NCBI GenBank assembly: GCA_035760965.1 | Contig: DASTRY010000013.1 | Span: 1 to 16,851, forward strand | Direction of reading: 5' to 3' | DNA: 16,851 nucleotides | Source of the DNA: JADGHX01 sp035760965 | GTDB lineage: Bacteria; Pseudomonadota; Gammaproteobacteria; Steroidobacterales; Steroidobacteraceae | Part shown: piece by piece, positions 1 through 7,267 of the stretch | Position numbering within the stretch: the stretch's first letter is position 1 | Layout: each line of letters starts with the position of its first letter | Notes under the pieces: model-generated | Seen by the model: only the letters and a program-made list of their open reading frames with translations | What the model was told of the DNA's origin: nothing | Databases searched by the model: none | Program-made: the position numbers and the translations under genes

Positions 1-270
1 ATTGGGCAACATTGCGAAACGCCTGCCATGCTGGAAGACGATTTCCACCATGACTTCGCCTTCGCGCTCGTTCTCGCTCCGTACATAGGAGCGGGGCACG
101 AACACCGCAGTCTGTTGGTCCGGGCTTGCGGCCGGAGGGTACGTTACGACGACCTCATCGCTAACATCCCGTTGTCCAACTTGCATCGAAGCCAAGCCGT
201 CATGAGCGTGCTCTCCCTTCTCTGTGAGACCGTCGAAGGTCGTGAGTTGAAGAGCGACGAGGGTACTCAA
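1..270 (-). CDS. Possible minus-strand gene fragment running off the left edge, function unknown
   Basis: A minus-strand frame is open from a TAA near 290 to the left edge of the window. Possible starts are a TTG at 270 and an ATG at 186. The ATG reading begins MQVGQRDVSDEVVVTYPP and continues through a Val/Glu/Arg-rich stretch with a natural-looking composition (VFVPRSYVRSENEREGEV), suggesting a beta-rich domain. No family is recognised. A good Shine-Dalgarno-like stretch (AGAAGGGAGAG) lies just upstream of an ATG at 203, but that ATG is in another frame that stops after 19 codons, so the start is unresolved. The opposite strand also has an open frame (28-276) with high third-position GC, rich in His and Cys and unrecognisable. 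The minus reading is preferred only on composition. Confidence 0.25.
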   Translation of the reverse strand, partial: MSTLVALQLTTFDGLTEKGEHAHDGLASMQVGQRDVSDEVVVTYPPAASPDQQTAVFVPRSYVRSENEREGEVMVEIVFQHGRRFAMLPN

Positions 271-611
271 CTGTGAAGCACAACGCGAGAGCGCACGTTA
301 GCGATTCCACGGATTTTTTCAGAGACAAGGCTGCGATTCGCGCGTTGTATGTTCGCGCGCAGCACTCACAGTCTTCAAGTGCACGCGAGGCGCGCTGTCG
401 TTCACCGCACGCGAGTTGCGCACGCGTCAGCGCGCGCAAGACCGAAGATCAGAGGTGCCAAATTCCGTAAAGAACGACACACCACTGTATTGACGTCGTC
501 CCTATCCCGAATAACGGCGACGATCCGTGACTCGCGAAGCGCGGCGTGCGCCCAGACAAGCTGAGCTTGTGAGCTGGAACGTGTCGCTGATCGAATGCCG
601 CTTCGTTCGCG
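271..611. other. Gene-free stretch
   Basis: No frame on either strand gives a recognisable protein here. The left part (about 330-440) is rich in GCGCG/CACGCG words and contains one strong hairpin, listed separately. A T6 run at 312-317 has no convincing stem before it. A TTGACG at 490-495 is followed only by a poor -10 match, so no promoter is called. Confidence 0.5.
416..439. repeat. Inverted repeat / hairpin in gene-free stretch
   Basis: The arms TTGCGCACGC and GCGCGCGCAA flank the tetraloop GTCA. They pair over 10 bp with one A/C mismatch on the plus strand, which becomes a U.G wobble on a minus-strand transcript. No T-run follows on either side, so this is not a standard intrinsic terminator. 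The role is unknown. Confidence 0.45.
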
Positions 612-1910
612 TCAATTGAGCCGCAGCGCATACACCGGAGTGTCGACGTGTCGAATCAGCAATGCGACGTCGATCCCGCCCCAACTCGCCACGCGGAACC
701 GCCCGAACGTGTGTTGCCAGTTGCTTCCGAAGTGGGTACAGCGTTTGGCATCTGCGATCGGATCGAGCCCATCGCTCGCGCACACGATCCACACCCATTC
801 GTCGCTGGTGAGAGCCGACCAACCCGAACCCGCTGGCGCAGTGATCGTGTAAACGACAGCGCCGTTCTGCGCGGAGTAGTAGACAAACCGGTCGAGGTTG
901 GGCGCGTACTCGAGCGCGGCGTACTCCGCAACGCGCGGTCGCGCACCACTCGAACGCAACAACGCGGCGGGCGCCTCTGGGTGGGCCGGGTCAATTGCAT
1001 AGAGAGCGTCGCGGGCATGCACGAGCACGACGATGATGTCCCGCGTCGGATCGATCTGCATCGCATTGTGATTGGCAACGCCAGGGAACTTGTTCGGATG
1101 CAGCGCACCCCACCGCCCGAAAGTGCCGTCCGCATTCGCACCGTCTGGGCAGAAGCCGATGAAGGCATTGCCGCCTCCGTCGTCGCCCGAGTGACCCCAC
1201 AACACGCGTCGAGACGCATCCCAAGTCGAACAGCCTCCGGAGCTCAGAATGGCGAATGTCTGTCGCGGGCCGCGACGCCATTGACGGCGATCGAGGTTGA
1301 ACATGTGCGGAATGGCGACAGCTTTGGGGTTGGGTCCGAGCTCACTGTTGCCCTTCAAGAGCAGGTAGTCGTTGCCGACCGGGTCGTACTGCACGTAGCC
1401 GTAGGTGTGCGGGGGCAACGGGGAGCCGTCCGGATATTCCGCGGTCGCGTAGAACGCGCCGGCGCCGGAGTCCTCGGGCCGGCCTCGAGTGAAGCCAGTT
1501 GAGATGCGCTTCCATTCTCGCGTGGCGAGGTCGAACGCATGCACGTCGGAGCCGAAGTAGTCGTTGTGGCCTCCGCCGAAGACGATCAGCGACCCGGAAT
1601 CACCGAATCGTGTTGCCAGCACAGCGCCGTTCCAGGCCTCGGTGATCGCCGAAAAACCCACGCGGCCGCTCCACGGTGCGTGGAGAGATCGCCCGGTCAG
1701 TCGGCGAAGGATTCCGCGAGGCTCTCGAATAGGGTTGAGGGCCGGATCGCGGGCTGGATCGGTATCGCGCAGATAGCGCGTACCGGGCGGCGTGGCGCGA
1801 AGTCCCACATCGGGACGCTCAGCGGAAAGGCGATACCAGCGGCCGGGCTTCATGGCGTCGAGCCATTCCGGGGGCGTCGGTGCGCGCAATGAGGCCGACT
1901 CGGCGGGCAT
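612..1910 (-). CDS. Kelch/galactose-oxidase-like beta-propeller protein, function unknown
   Basis: This 432-residue protein has repeated beta-propeller features. A clear kelch-type blade lies at about residues 105-136: IVFGGGHNDYFG, then a short loop and the paired aromatic segment VHAFDLATREWKRI. Weaker blades follow around 170-212 (YVQYDPVGNDYLLL, MFNLDRRQW), 226-252, 281-306 and 328-357. The end, GRFRVASWGGIDVALL through DTPVYALRLN, resembles the closing blade of secreted kelch-like proteins. The substrate or partner is unknown. Such proteins are usually exported, but no signal peptide is visible after ATG 1910. The frame stays open back to a TAG at 2099 with no ATG, GTG or TTG, and no Shine-Dalgarno precedes the ATG. 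The true 5' end may therefore be damaged. It is divergent from the SnoaL-like gene. Confidence 0.6.
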   Translation of the reverse strand: MPAESASLRAPTPPEWLDAMKPGRWYRLSAERPDVGLRATPPGTRYLRDTDPARDPALNPIREPRGILRRLTGRSLHAPWSGRVGFSAITEAWNGAVLATRFGDSGSLIVFGGGHNDYFGSDVHAFDLATREWKRISTGFTRGRPEDSGAGAFYATAEYPDGSPLPPHTYGYVQYDPVGNDYLLLKGNSELGPNPKAVAIPHMFNLDRRQWRRGPRQTFAILSSGGCSTWDASRRVLWGHSGDDGGGNAFIGFCPDGANADGTFGRWGALHPNKFPGVANHNAMQIDPTRDIIVVLVHARDALYAIDPAHPEAPAALLRSSGARPRVAEYAALEYAPNLDRFVYYSAQNGAVVYTITAPAGSGWSALTSDEWVWIVCASDGLDPIADAKRCTHFGSNWQHTFGRFRVASWGGIDVALLIRHVDTPVYALRLN

Positions 1911-1970
1911 GGGCTGAACAGTACTAGAACGATTCGGTCGTCGGCTCGCTTCTACGAGAGATGCTGGCGG

Positions 1971-2050
1971 GGCTGCGGGATGCGCATAGAGGTGCGGGCA
2001 TACGCGCAGGGCTGCGGGGATGCGCGCAGGGCCGCGCGGATACGCGCCAA
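1971..2050. repeat. Four tandem copies of a degenerate 20-bp repeat
   Basis: Units start at 1971, 1991, 2011 and 2031. Each has GC-rich first half and the word ATGCGC or ATACGC at unit positions 10-15. The copies alternate exactly (ATGCGC, ATACGC, ATGCGC, ATACGC), and copies 2 and 3 both end GCGCAGG. The array sits between the divergent kelch-like and SnoaL-like genes. It could be a direct-repeat binding array, a minisatellite, or the decayed 5' coding end of the kelch-like gene, whose frame is open through it. Confidence 0.55.
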
Positions 2051-2109
2051 GGGCAGGGGCGAAAGCATGAATGCGTGCCCTCGACGAAAGGGCGGCCTAA
2101 GATGCACCC

Positions 2110-2526
2110 ATGAGCACGCAAACCGAAGCCCTCAAAGAATTCTTCGCCGCGATCAATCGCAACGATATGCATGCCATCACCAAGGATTTCGATCCGGAGA
2201 TCGTGCGCATCGAGCCCGTGGGCTTTCCAACAGCCGGCACCTATCGCGGCATCAAGGAAGTGCAAGAGCACGTCGCGAAAGGACGTGGGACTTGGGCCGA
2301 AGGCACCTGCGAGCCGGAGGGTTTCTTCGAGAATGGCGACAAGGTTGTCGTGTACCTCCATGCGCGGGTCCGCCTAAGAGACTCGAACGAATGGATTGAC
2401 GGACGATTTGCGGATGGCTTCGTCTTTCGCGATGGCAAGATCATCGACTACCGCTCTTTCGGCGACAGGGCGAACGCGCTGGAGTGGGCGGGCATCAAAG
2501 GCGCAGAGCGCTCGGAGTCCGCTTGA
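2110..2526 (+). CDS. SnoaL-like / NTF2-superfamily protein
   Basis: At 138 residues this has the usual length of a single cone-shaped NTF2/SnoaL domain. The pattern is an N-terminal helix (TQTEALKEFFAAINRNDMHA), a strand pair around DPEIVRIEPVG at about 28-38, the TYRGIKEVQEHV segment typical of the family at 44-55, and then three long beta strands (KVVVYLHARVRL, WIDGRFADGFVFRDGKI, DYRSFGDR) up to about residue 122. Family members include small isomerases, aldolase-like enzymes and many uncharacterised ligand-binding proteins, so no substrate can be named. The ATG at 2110 gives a full domain. The Shine-Dalgarno is weak. It appears to be a single-gene unit. Confidence 0.75.
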   Translation: MSTQTEALKEFFAAINRNDMHAITKDFDPEIVRIEPVGFPTAGTYRGIKEVQEHVAKGRGTWAEGTCEPEGFFENGDKVVVYLHARVRLRDSNEWIDGRFADGFVFRDGKIIDYRSFGDRANALEWAGIKGAERSESA

Positions 2527-2646
2527 ATCACTGTCCGATCACGCGCTCGTGAAGCCGGCCAATGCGGTAGGCATCAACTTTCGTCGCGGTCCGGCCAAAC
2601 CGCCCGCTCGAAAGAGTGGATTCGCCGCAGCAACGACACGGGCTCT

Positions 2647-3432
2647 TTATCGAAACGCTGCTTGATCCGTGCTGGGCACTCGCACCTGCGGAGCCCACGA
2701 CGGCGCTCCTTCTTCAATGGCATTGTCCGTGAGCAGCTGCAGGCCACTGCCATCTGCTCGCATTACGGCGATCTCTCCGTACGGCTGGAACGGTGGCGGC
2801 AGCGCACCGGGAAGCAGGCCGACGGATTCGTCCTTGAATCCGGACATGCCCGTTGCGAAGGCGATCCACTCGCCATCGGGCGAAAAGCTCGAGTGCGCGT
2901 CGACGCCCGAAGAATGGGTCAGGCGCTGAAGCCCGCTGCCATCCGGCCGGATCCGATAGATCTCGTAATTGCCATCGCGTTTGCTGGTGAACGAGATCCA
3001 GTCGCCCTTCGGAGACCATGAGGGAAACGTGTCGTAGTCGGAGCCGGTGTCGAGCTTCCGCAGCGTGCCATCCGTGGTGTCGAGAATGTACAGCGCACGG
3101 CGAGTCCCGGACGCAGACCTGAACACGACCTGCGTGCCATCGGGCGACCAGCTCGGCATCGCATCGTTCGAATCGCCGGATGTCAGGGGGACGAGCGCGG
3201 TGCCGTCCGGGCGGATGCTCATCAGCCGCGCGGTGCTGATCTGGACGCGCTGAAAGAAGCCGCCCATCCCGAAGAGGATGCGGTCTCCTGACGGGGACCA
3301 TGTCGGCCCGGAAAGATCCGCGTCCGGCGGACCATCGAACAGGATGCGACGATCCGACCCATCGACGCTTGCGCGGATCAAGACGCCGTTTCGAGACGCG
3401 CCTGCGAAATTGAGGCTGAATCTGATCGAGGG
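2647..3432 (-). pseudogene. 5'-truncated WD40/PD40 (TolB-like) beta-propeller gene
   Basis: The reading frame shows four to five PD40/TolB-like blades marked by WSPSGDRILFG, WSPDGTQVVF, WSPKGDWISF, FSPDGEWIAF and a final partial WAPQ. Intervening strands such as YEIYRIRPDGSGLQRLT and GEIAVMRADGSGLQLLT are typical of periplasmic propellers. A TTG at 3381 could serve as a start, but coding-like sequence (FSLNFAGASRNGVLIRAS) continues upstream of it to a TGA at 3433-3435, and there is no ATG or GTG start or signal peptide. The 5' end has therefore probably been lost. In another frame, about 3421-3545 also reads plausibly (APLNVAPGREGTIDVSW), so a one-base frameshift near 3421 plus truncation is an alternative. 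If translated from TTG 3381 it would be a 244-residue protein. Confidence 0.6.
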
Positions 3433-3461
3433 TCACAACACTCACCCACGAGACATCGATC

Positions 3462-3758
3462 GTGCCCTCGCGGCCTGGCGCGACGTTCAACGGAGCACTG
3501 TACGTTCGCGATGAGGAGAATGCCGGGCGTCTACCGAAGAGGTGCTTCCCCGTGTTGCGTGAGGCGCTACTGTCCGGTGAGCTCGATCGGGGGCGCGTAC
3601 CTGGACTCATCGACGCGAGTGAGAGAACCGCGCGGCGCGTGATTTCCGCGCTGATCGATCGACGGCTGCTCGTTTCGGAGTCGCACAGGGCACCGCTCCG
3701 GCTCGGATTTCCGATCGATGTCATCGAACGCTGGTTTCCGAAGCTGTATCCGATCTGA
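3462..3758 (+). pseudogene. C-terminal winged-helix remnant of a Fic-family protein
   Basis: From about 3550 the frame encodes VLREALLSGELDRGRVP, then the helix-turn-helix DASERTARRVISALIDRR and the tail LRLGFPIDVIERWFPKLYP. This is the C-terminal winged-helix segment found after the catalytic Fic domain in one class of bacterial Fic (AMPylase) proteins. The catalytic HPFxxGNGR motif and everything N-terminal are missing. The sequence from 3462 to about 3545 does not look like a Fic protein, and the GTG at 3462 has no real ribosome-binding site. The piece is best read as a gene remnant fused to unrelated DNA at about 3545. A terminator lies 57 bp after its stop. It is unlikely to have Fic activity. 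Confidence 0.6.
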
Positions 3759-3815
3759 ATCCATCGATCCGCCGAGCCCAATTTGCGCGGAAATCGCGCC
3801 GAGCGTGAGCGGTCT

Positions 3816-3843
3816 ACCCGGTCCGTGCCGGGTTCATTTTTTT
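3816..3843 (+). terminator. Intrinsic terminator downstream of the Fic remnant
   Basis: The stem ACCCGG / CCGGGT (3816-3821 and 3828-3833) has a 6-nt loop, followed after TCA by seven T residues (3837-3843). It is placed correctly to end plus-strand transcription from the former Fic gene and to isolate the SDR gene downstream. Confidence 0.6.
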
Positions 3844-3885
3844 CCTGTCCAGCCACAGCAACAGCGCGCCGTCACGAAGACGCGA

Positions 3886-3913
3886 TTGATGAGAGCGTCG
3901 CGTGAGGTACGAT
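3886..3913 (+). promoter_or_regulatory. Candidate sigma70 promoter for the SDR gene
   Basis: TTGATG (3886-3891) and TACGAT (3908-3913) are separated by 16 bp. They lie 45 bp before the GTG start of the SDR gene and downstream of the terminator. The call rests on sequence match and position only. Confidence 0.35.
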
Positions 3914-3957
3914 CACCTCGATCCCAGGTTCACTCCGACCAATGACGAGGTACCGAC

Positions 3958-4659
3958 GTGAGCACACCCATCTGCGTGATCATCGGAGTCGGCGAGGGCA
4001 ACGGTGCGGCGCTCGCGCGGGCGTTCTCCAAAGCGGGCATGGCCGCCGCGCTGCTCGCGCGCAAAGCGGACTTCACCACGAAGCTGGCGGCAACTCTGCC
4101 GAACGCGAGGGCCTACGCCTGCGACGTTTCCGATGCCACGTCGGTGAGCGAGACGTTCTCCAAAATCCGCTCCGAGATGGGCGATCCGACCACCGTCGTG
4201 TACAACGCCGGCTCGGGCGTGTGGGGCGATGTCGAGAGCATCACCCTCGATCAGTTCGAAGCGGCATGGCGCGTGAATGCGTTGGGCGCGCTCGCCGTCA
4301 GTCGCGAGGTCATACCTGCGATGAAGGCGGCGGGGGCAGGTAACTTCATCTTCATCGGCGCCACAGCGTCGCGACGCGGTGGCCCGAAAACAGCCGCTTT
4401 CGCGCCGGCCAAGGCGGCGCAACGCAGCTTGGCGGAATCCATGGCGCGCAGCCTCTGGCCGTGCGGCATCCACGTCGCGCTCATCGTCGTCGATGCGGTA
4501 GTGGATCTCCCACGAACCCGGAAGAGCATGCCGGACAAGCCGGACGACTTTTTCCTCAAGCCGGACGACATGGCGGCGAGCGCCGTGTGGCTCACCCAGC
4601 AGCCGCGTTCCGCCTGGAGCTTCGAGATCGAGGTGCGACCGTTTGGCGAGAAGTGGTAG
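3958..4659 (+). CDS. Short-chain dehydrogenase/reductase-fold protein lacking catalytic Ser and Tyr
   Basis: This 233-residue protein has a Rossmann fold of the SDR family. The glycine-rich dinucleotide loop is GVGEGNG (residues 10-16), the adenine-side CDV motif is at 55-57, and the NAG motif at 83-85. The structural Asn lies in RVNALGA (N107). At the active site the usual Ser and YxxxK are changed: the Ser position aligns with A135 in IGATAS, the Tyr is F148 in AFAPAK, and only K152 is kept. Related proteins with FAxAK are common, so this looks like a subfamily trait rather than damage. Oxidoreductase activity is doubtful and the substrate is unknown. The start is the GTG at 3958, with GAGG seven bases upstream. 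It is a single gene, convergent with the DUF711 gene. Confidence 0.8.
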   Translation: MSTPICVIIGVGEGNGAALARAFSKAGMAAALLARKADFTTKLAATLPNARAYACDVSDATSVSETFSKIRSEMGDPTTVVYNAGSGVWGDVESITLDQFEAAWRVNALGALAVSREVIPAMKAAGAGNFIFIGATASRRGGPKTAAFAPAKAAQRSLAESMARSLWPCGIHVALIVVDAVVDLPRTRKSMPDKPDDFFLKPDDMAASAVWLTQQPRSAWSFEIEVRPFGEKW

Positions 4660-4704
4660 CCGCAGCTCGCAGCGCGTGCCCCGCGAACGACTTCGCCGCG
4701 CGCT

Positions 4705-6072
4705 CTAGTTGTTGAGCGCCTGCAGCGGCGCCGGTATCCGCCCGCCGCGCTCGACGAACGCCTTGCTCGACCACGGATGCAGCGCCATCACCGGCGCGCG
4801 CCCGAGCAATCCGCCGAACTCCACCATGTCGCCGACCTTCTTGCCCGGCGCGGGAATGATGCGAACCGCCGTCGTCTTGCGATTGATCATGCCGATTGCG
4901 GCTTCGTCCGCAATGATCGCGGAGATCGTCTCGGCCGTCGTATCGCCCGGCACTGCGATCATGTCGAGCCCAACGGAGCAGACACACGTCATCGCCTCGA
5001 GCTTGTCGAACGTGATGGCGCCTTCCATTGCGGCTTCGATCATTGCGGCGTCTTCCGACACCGGAATGAATGCGCCCGAGAGTCCGCCGACGTGGCTCGA
5101 CGCCATTGCACCGCCTTTCTTCACCGCGTCGTTCAGGAGGGCGAGCGCCGCGGTCGAGCCATGCGTTCCAACGCGCTCGAGCCCCATCGCTTCGAGAATG
5201 CGCGCGACGCTATCGCCTTGCGCGGGTGTCGGCGCGAGCGAGAGATCGACGATGCCGAACGGCACGCCGAGCTTCTCCGACGCCGCGCGCCCGACGAGCT
5301 CGCCCATGCGCGTCACCTTGAACGCCGTCCGCTTGATCACGCTCGCAAGCTGCCCGAAATCCACGCGCGGCTCACGCTCGATGGCCGCCAGCACCACGCC
5401 CGGACCGCTGACGCCGACGTTGATGACGCTCTCCGGCTCGCCGATGCCGTGAAACGCCCCGGCCATGAACGGATTGTCCTCGACCGCATTGCAGAACACG
5501 ACGAGCTTTGCGCAGCCGAGCCCGTCCTGCTTCGCAGTGAGTTGCGCCGTCTCGCAAATGATGCGACCCATCTGCGCGACCGCATCCATGTTGATGCCGG
5601 CGCGCGTCGTCCCGACGTTCACGGATGAGCACACGCGTTCGGTATTGCTCAGCGCCTGCGGGATGGAGGCGAGCAGGGCGTCGTCGCCGCGCGTCGTGCC
5701 CTTGTGAACCAGCGCCGAGAAGCCGCCGAGGAAGTTCACGCCGACTTCTTTCGCCGCCCGATCGAGCGCCTGCGCGAACACCACATACTCGTCGCTTGCG
5801 GACGCTTCGGCGACGAGCGCCACCGGCGTCACCGAAATACGCTTGTTGATGATCGGAATGCCGTACTCGTGCTGGATCTCCTCCCCGACTTGCACGAGCC
5901 GCCCGGCGAGCCGGCAAATCTTGTCGTAGGCCTTGGTTGCGGCGACGCGCAGCTCCGGGTGCGCGCAGTCGCGCAGGCTGATGCCCATCGTGATGGTGCG
6001 AATGTCGAGATTCGCCATCTGCACCATGTCGATGGTTTCGAGGATCTCCTGCGCGGAGAATTGCATGGGCAT
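4705..6072 (-). CDS. DUF711 / UPF0210 family protein
   Basis: This 455-residue protein is full length for the DUF711 (UPF0210) family, whose members are about 450 residues. Family hallmarks seen are the N-terminal NLDIRTITMGISLRDC (21-36), INKRISVTP (76-83), VGVNFLGGFSALVHKG (110-125), SSVNVGTTRAGINMDAV (149-165), NVGVSGPGVV (218-227) and, in the C-terminal half, SSHVGGLSGAFIPVSED. The family is structurally related to the pyruvate-formate-lyase barrel but lacks the radical machinery, and its biochemical function is not established. The gene starts 9 bp after the stop of the ACT-domain gene, a widely conserved pair (for example SP0238/SP0239 in pneumococcus). The two are probably co-transcribed and functionally linked. 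Confidence 0.9.
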   Translation of the reverse strand: MPMQFSAQEILETIDMVQMANLDIRTITMGISLRDCAHPELRVAATKAYDKICRLAGRLVQVGEEIQHEYGIPIINKRISVTPVALVAEASASDEYVVFAQALDRAAKEVGVNFLGGFSALVHKGTTRGDDALLASIPQALSNTERVCSSVNVGTTRAGINMDAVAQMGRIICETAQLTAKQDGLGCAKLVVFCNAVEDNPFMAGAFHGIGEPESVINVGVSGPGVVLAAIEREPRVDFGQLASVIKRTAFKVTRMGELVGRAASEKLGVPFGIVDLSLAPTPAQGDSVARILEAMGLERVGTHGSTAALALLNDAVKKGGAMASSHVGGLSGAFIPVSEDAAMIEAAMEGAITFDKLEAMTCVCSVGLDMIAVPGDTTAETISAIIADEAAIGMINRKTTAVRIIPAPGKKVGDMVEFGGLLGRAPVMALHPWSSKAFVERGGRIPAPLQALNN

Positions 6073-6081
6073 GGCGGCGGC

Positions 6082-6366
6082 TCAGATGCGGTGCATGTAC
6101 TTGAAGACGTCTTCGTGCTGCGCGTCGATCCGCAGGCCCATCTCCACGCCCTTGGCGTTCAACCGCCGCTTGATCTCATCGAAGGGAAGGGTGGCTTTCT
6201 CCAGGTCCACCATCATGATCATCGCGAAGAACTCGCGCATCGTCGTCTGCGAGATGTCAATGATGTTCGCGCCCGCCTCCGCGAGCACGGCCGAGACATT
6301 GGCGATGATGCCGACCTTGTCCTCGCCGATGACGGTGACGATGACGCGACTGGACTTTTCATTCAT
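6082..6366 (-). CDS. ACT-domain protein, UPF0237 family
   Basis: This 94-residue protein consists of one ACT domain: strand SRVIVTVIGEDKVGIIANVS (5-24), helix, then ANIIDISQTTMREFFAMIMM (33-52), with a second beta-alpha unit ending HEDVFKYMHRI. The DKVGI-A-N-V-S pattern is the usual amino-acid-binding loop of ACT domains. UPF0237 members resemble the first half of the glycine-cleavage regulator GcvR. The ligand is unknown and an amino acid is the likely one. The ATG at 6366 begins directly before the domain. The frame stays open upstream, but that part is antisense to the isomerase gene and unlike the family. It is the first gene of a two-gene unit with the DUF711 gene. Confidence 0.88.
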   Translation of the reverse strand: MNEKSSRVIVTVIGEDKVGIIANVSAVLAEAGANIIDISQTTMREFFAMIMMVDLEKATLPFDEIKRRLNAKGVEMGLRIDAQHEDVFKYMHRI

Positions 6367-6401
6367 GAGGAGCGGTCCGCTGGCAGACGGGAGCGGCGCG
6401 T

Positions 6402-6407
6402 ATTGTA
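6402..6407 (-). promoter_or_regulatory. Candidate -10 element for the ACT/DUF711 unit
   Basis: TACAAT on the minus strand lies 36 bp before the ATG of the ACT-domain gene, in the 85-bp gap between it and the divergent isomerase gene. No convincing -35 box is seen 15-18 bp upstream, so the call is weak. Confidence 0.2.
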
Positions 6408-6451
6408 ACCGCGATGCTAGACTCGCGCCGACCGCCGCCGCGAAACGCCAC

Positions 6452-7267
6452 ATGAAAATCGCCGCCAACATCGGGTTTCTGTTCACCGAGCTGCCGCCGC
6501 TCGCTCGTATCGGGGCGGCGCGCACGGCGGGCTTCGATGGCATCGAATTCCTGTTTCCGTACGATCTCGACGCGCGCGACGTTGCTCGCGAGCTGCGCGC
6601 GAGCGGCATGACGCTCGTGCAGATCAATTCCCCACCGGGCAAGCGGGATGCGGGCGAGATGGGATTCGCAGCCGTGCCGGGACGCGAGCGTGACTTCAGA
6701 GAGAGCGTCGAGACGGCGTTGCAATGGTTGATAGACGCCGGCGGCTCGCGCCTTCACATCGTAGCGGGCGTGCCGCCGCGCGGCACCGATCCCGCGCTCA
6801 TACACGGCACGTACGTGCGAAACCTGCAGTGGGCGGCGGATGTCGCCGCCGCGCGCGACATCCGCATCGTCGTCGAGCCACTGAACACTCGCGACATGCC
6901 GGGCTACGCCCTGACAACACTCGAGCAGGCGGCGGAAGTGCTACGCGACGTCTCGCGCGCCAATGTGGGTCTGCAGCTCGACCTGTATCACAGTCAGATC
7001 ATGGGCGGTGATCTGACCTTTCGCATTCGCCGGTTTGCCTCGCTGATCCGGCACGTGCAGATTGCGGGAGCCCCGAATCGCAACGAACCGGATCGCGGCG
7101 AGCTGGATCTGTGCCACGTCCTGCGTACCTTGGCGGAAATCGGCTACGACGGCTGGATCAGTGGTGAGTACCGGCCTACTGCACGCACGCAGGATAGCTT
7201 GCAGTGGCTCGAGCTCGTGGCGCCGTTTCGCAAGTCTTCTGCGTGCCGGGCGGCTCACGGCTGGTGA
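6452..7267 (+). CDS. hyi: Hydroxypyruvate isomerase-like TIM-barrel protein
   Basis: This 271-residue protein belongs to the xylose-isomerase-like (AP endonuclease 2) TIM-barrel superfamily, closest in pattern to hydroxypyruvate isomerase (Hyi) and the related 2-oxotetronate isomerase OtnI. The start MKIAANIGFLFTELP is characteristic. Expected metal ligands are visible: E142 in VVEPLNTRDMPGY, D177 in LQLDLYH, Q203 in HVQIAGAP and E239 in GWISGEYRP. NRNEPDRGELD (209-219) is the conserved active-site loop. Hyi interconverts hydroxypyruvate and tartronate semialdehyde in glyoxylate/glycerate metabolism; no glyoxylate genes lie nearby to confirm this. The last 12 residues (from about 260) look non-homologous, so the 3' end may have drifted. 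It is divergent from the ACT/DUF711 unit. Confidence 0.78.
   Translation: MKIAANIGFLFTELPPLARIGAARTAGFDGIEFLFPYDLDARDVARELRASGMTLVQINSPPGKRDAGEMGFAAVPGRERDFRESVETALQWLIDAGGSRLHIVAGVPPRGTDPALIHGTYVRNLQWAADVAAARDIRIVVEPLNTRDMPGYALTTLEQAAEVLRDVSRANVGLQLDLYHSQIMGGDLTFRIRRFASLIRHVQIAGAPNRNEPDRGELDLCHVLRTLAEIGYDGWISGEYRPTARTQDSLQWLELVAPFRKSSACRAAHGW

Noticed and set aside
312..317. T6 run as an intrinsic terminator
   Set aside because: No stable stem of useful length precedes it.
648..1502. A long plus-strand frame within the kelch-like gene
   Set aside because: The minus strand encodes clear propeller motifs there; the plus frame is Arg/Val-rich and unrecognisable.
5933..6451. N-terminal extension of the isomerase, antisense to the ACT/DUF711 genes
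   Set aside because: The isomerase family begins with the MKIAANIGFLF segment at 6452; the upstream frame only mirrors the opposite-strand genes.
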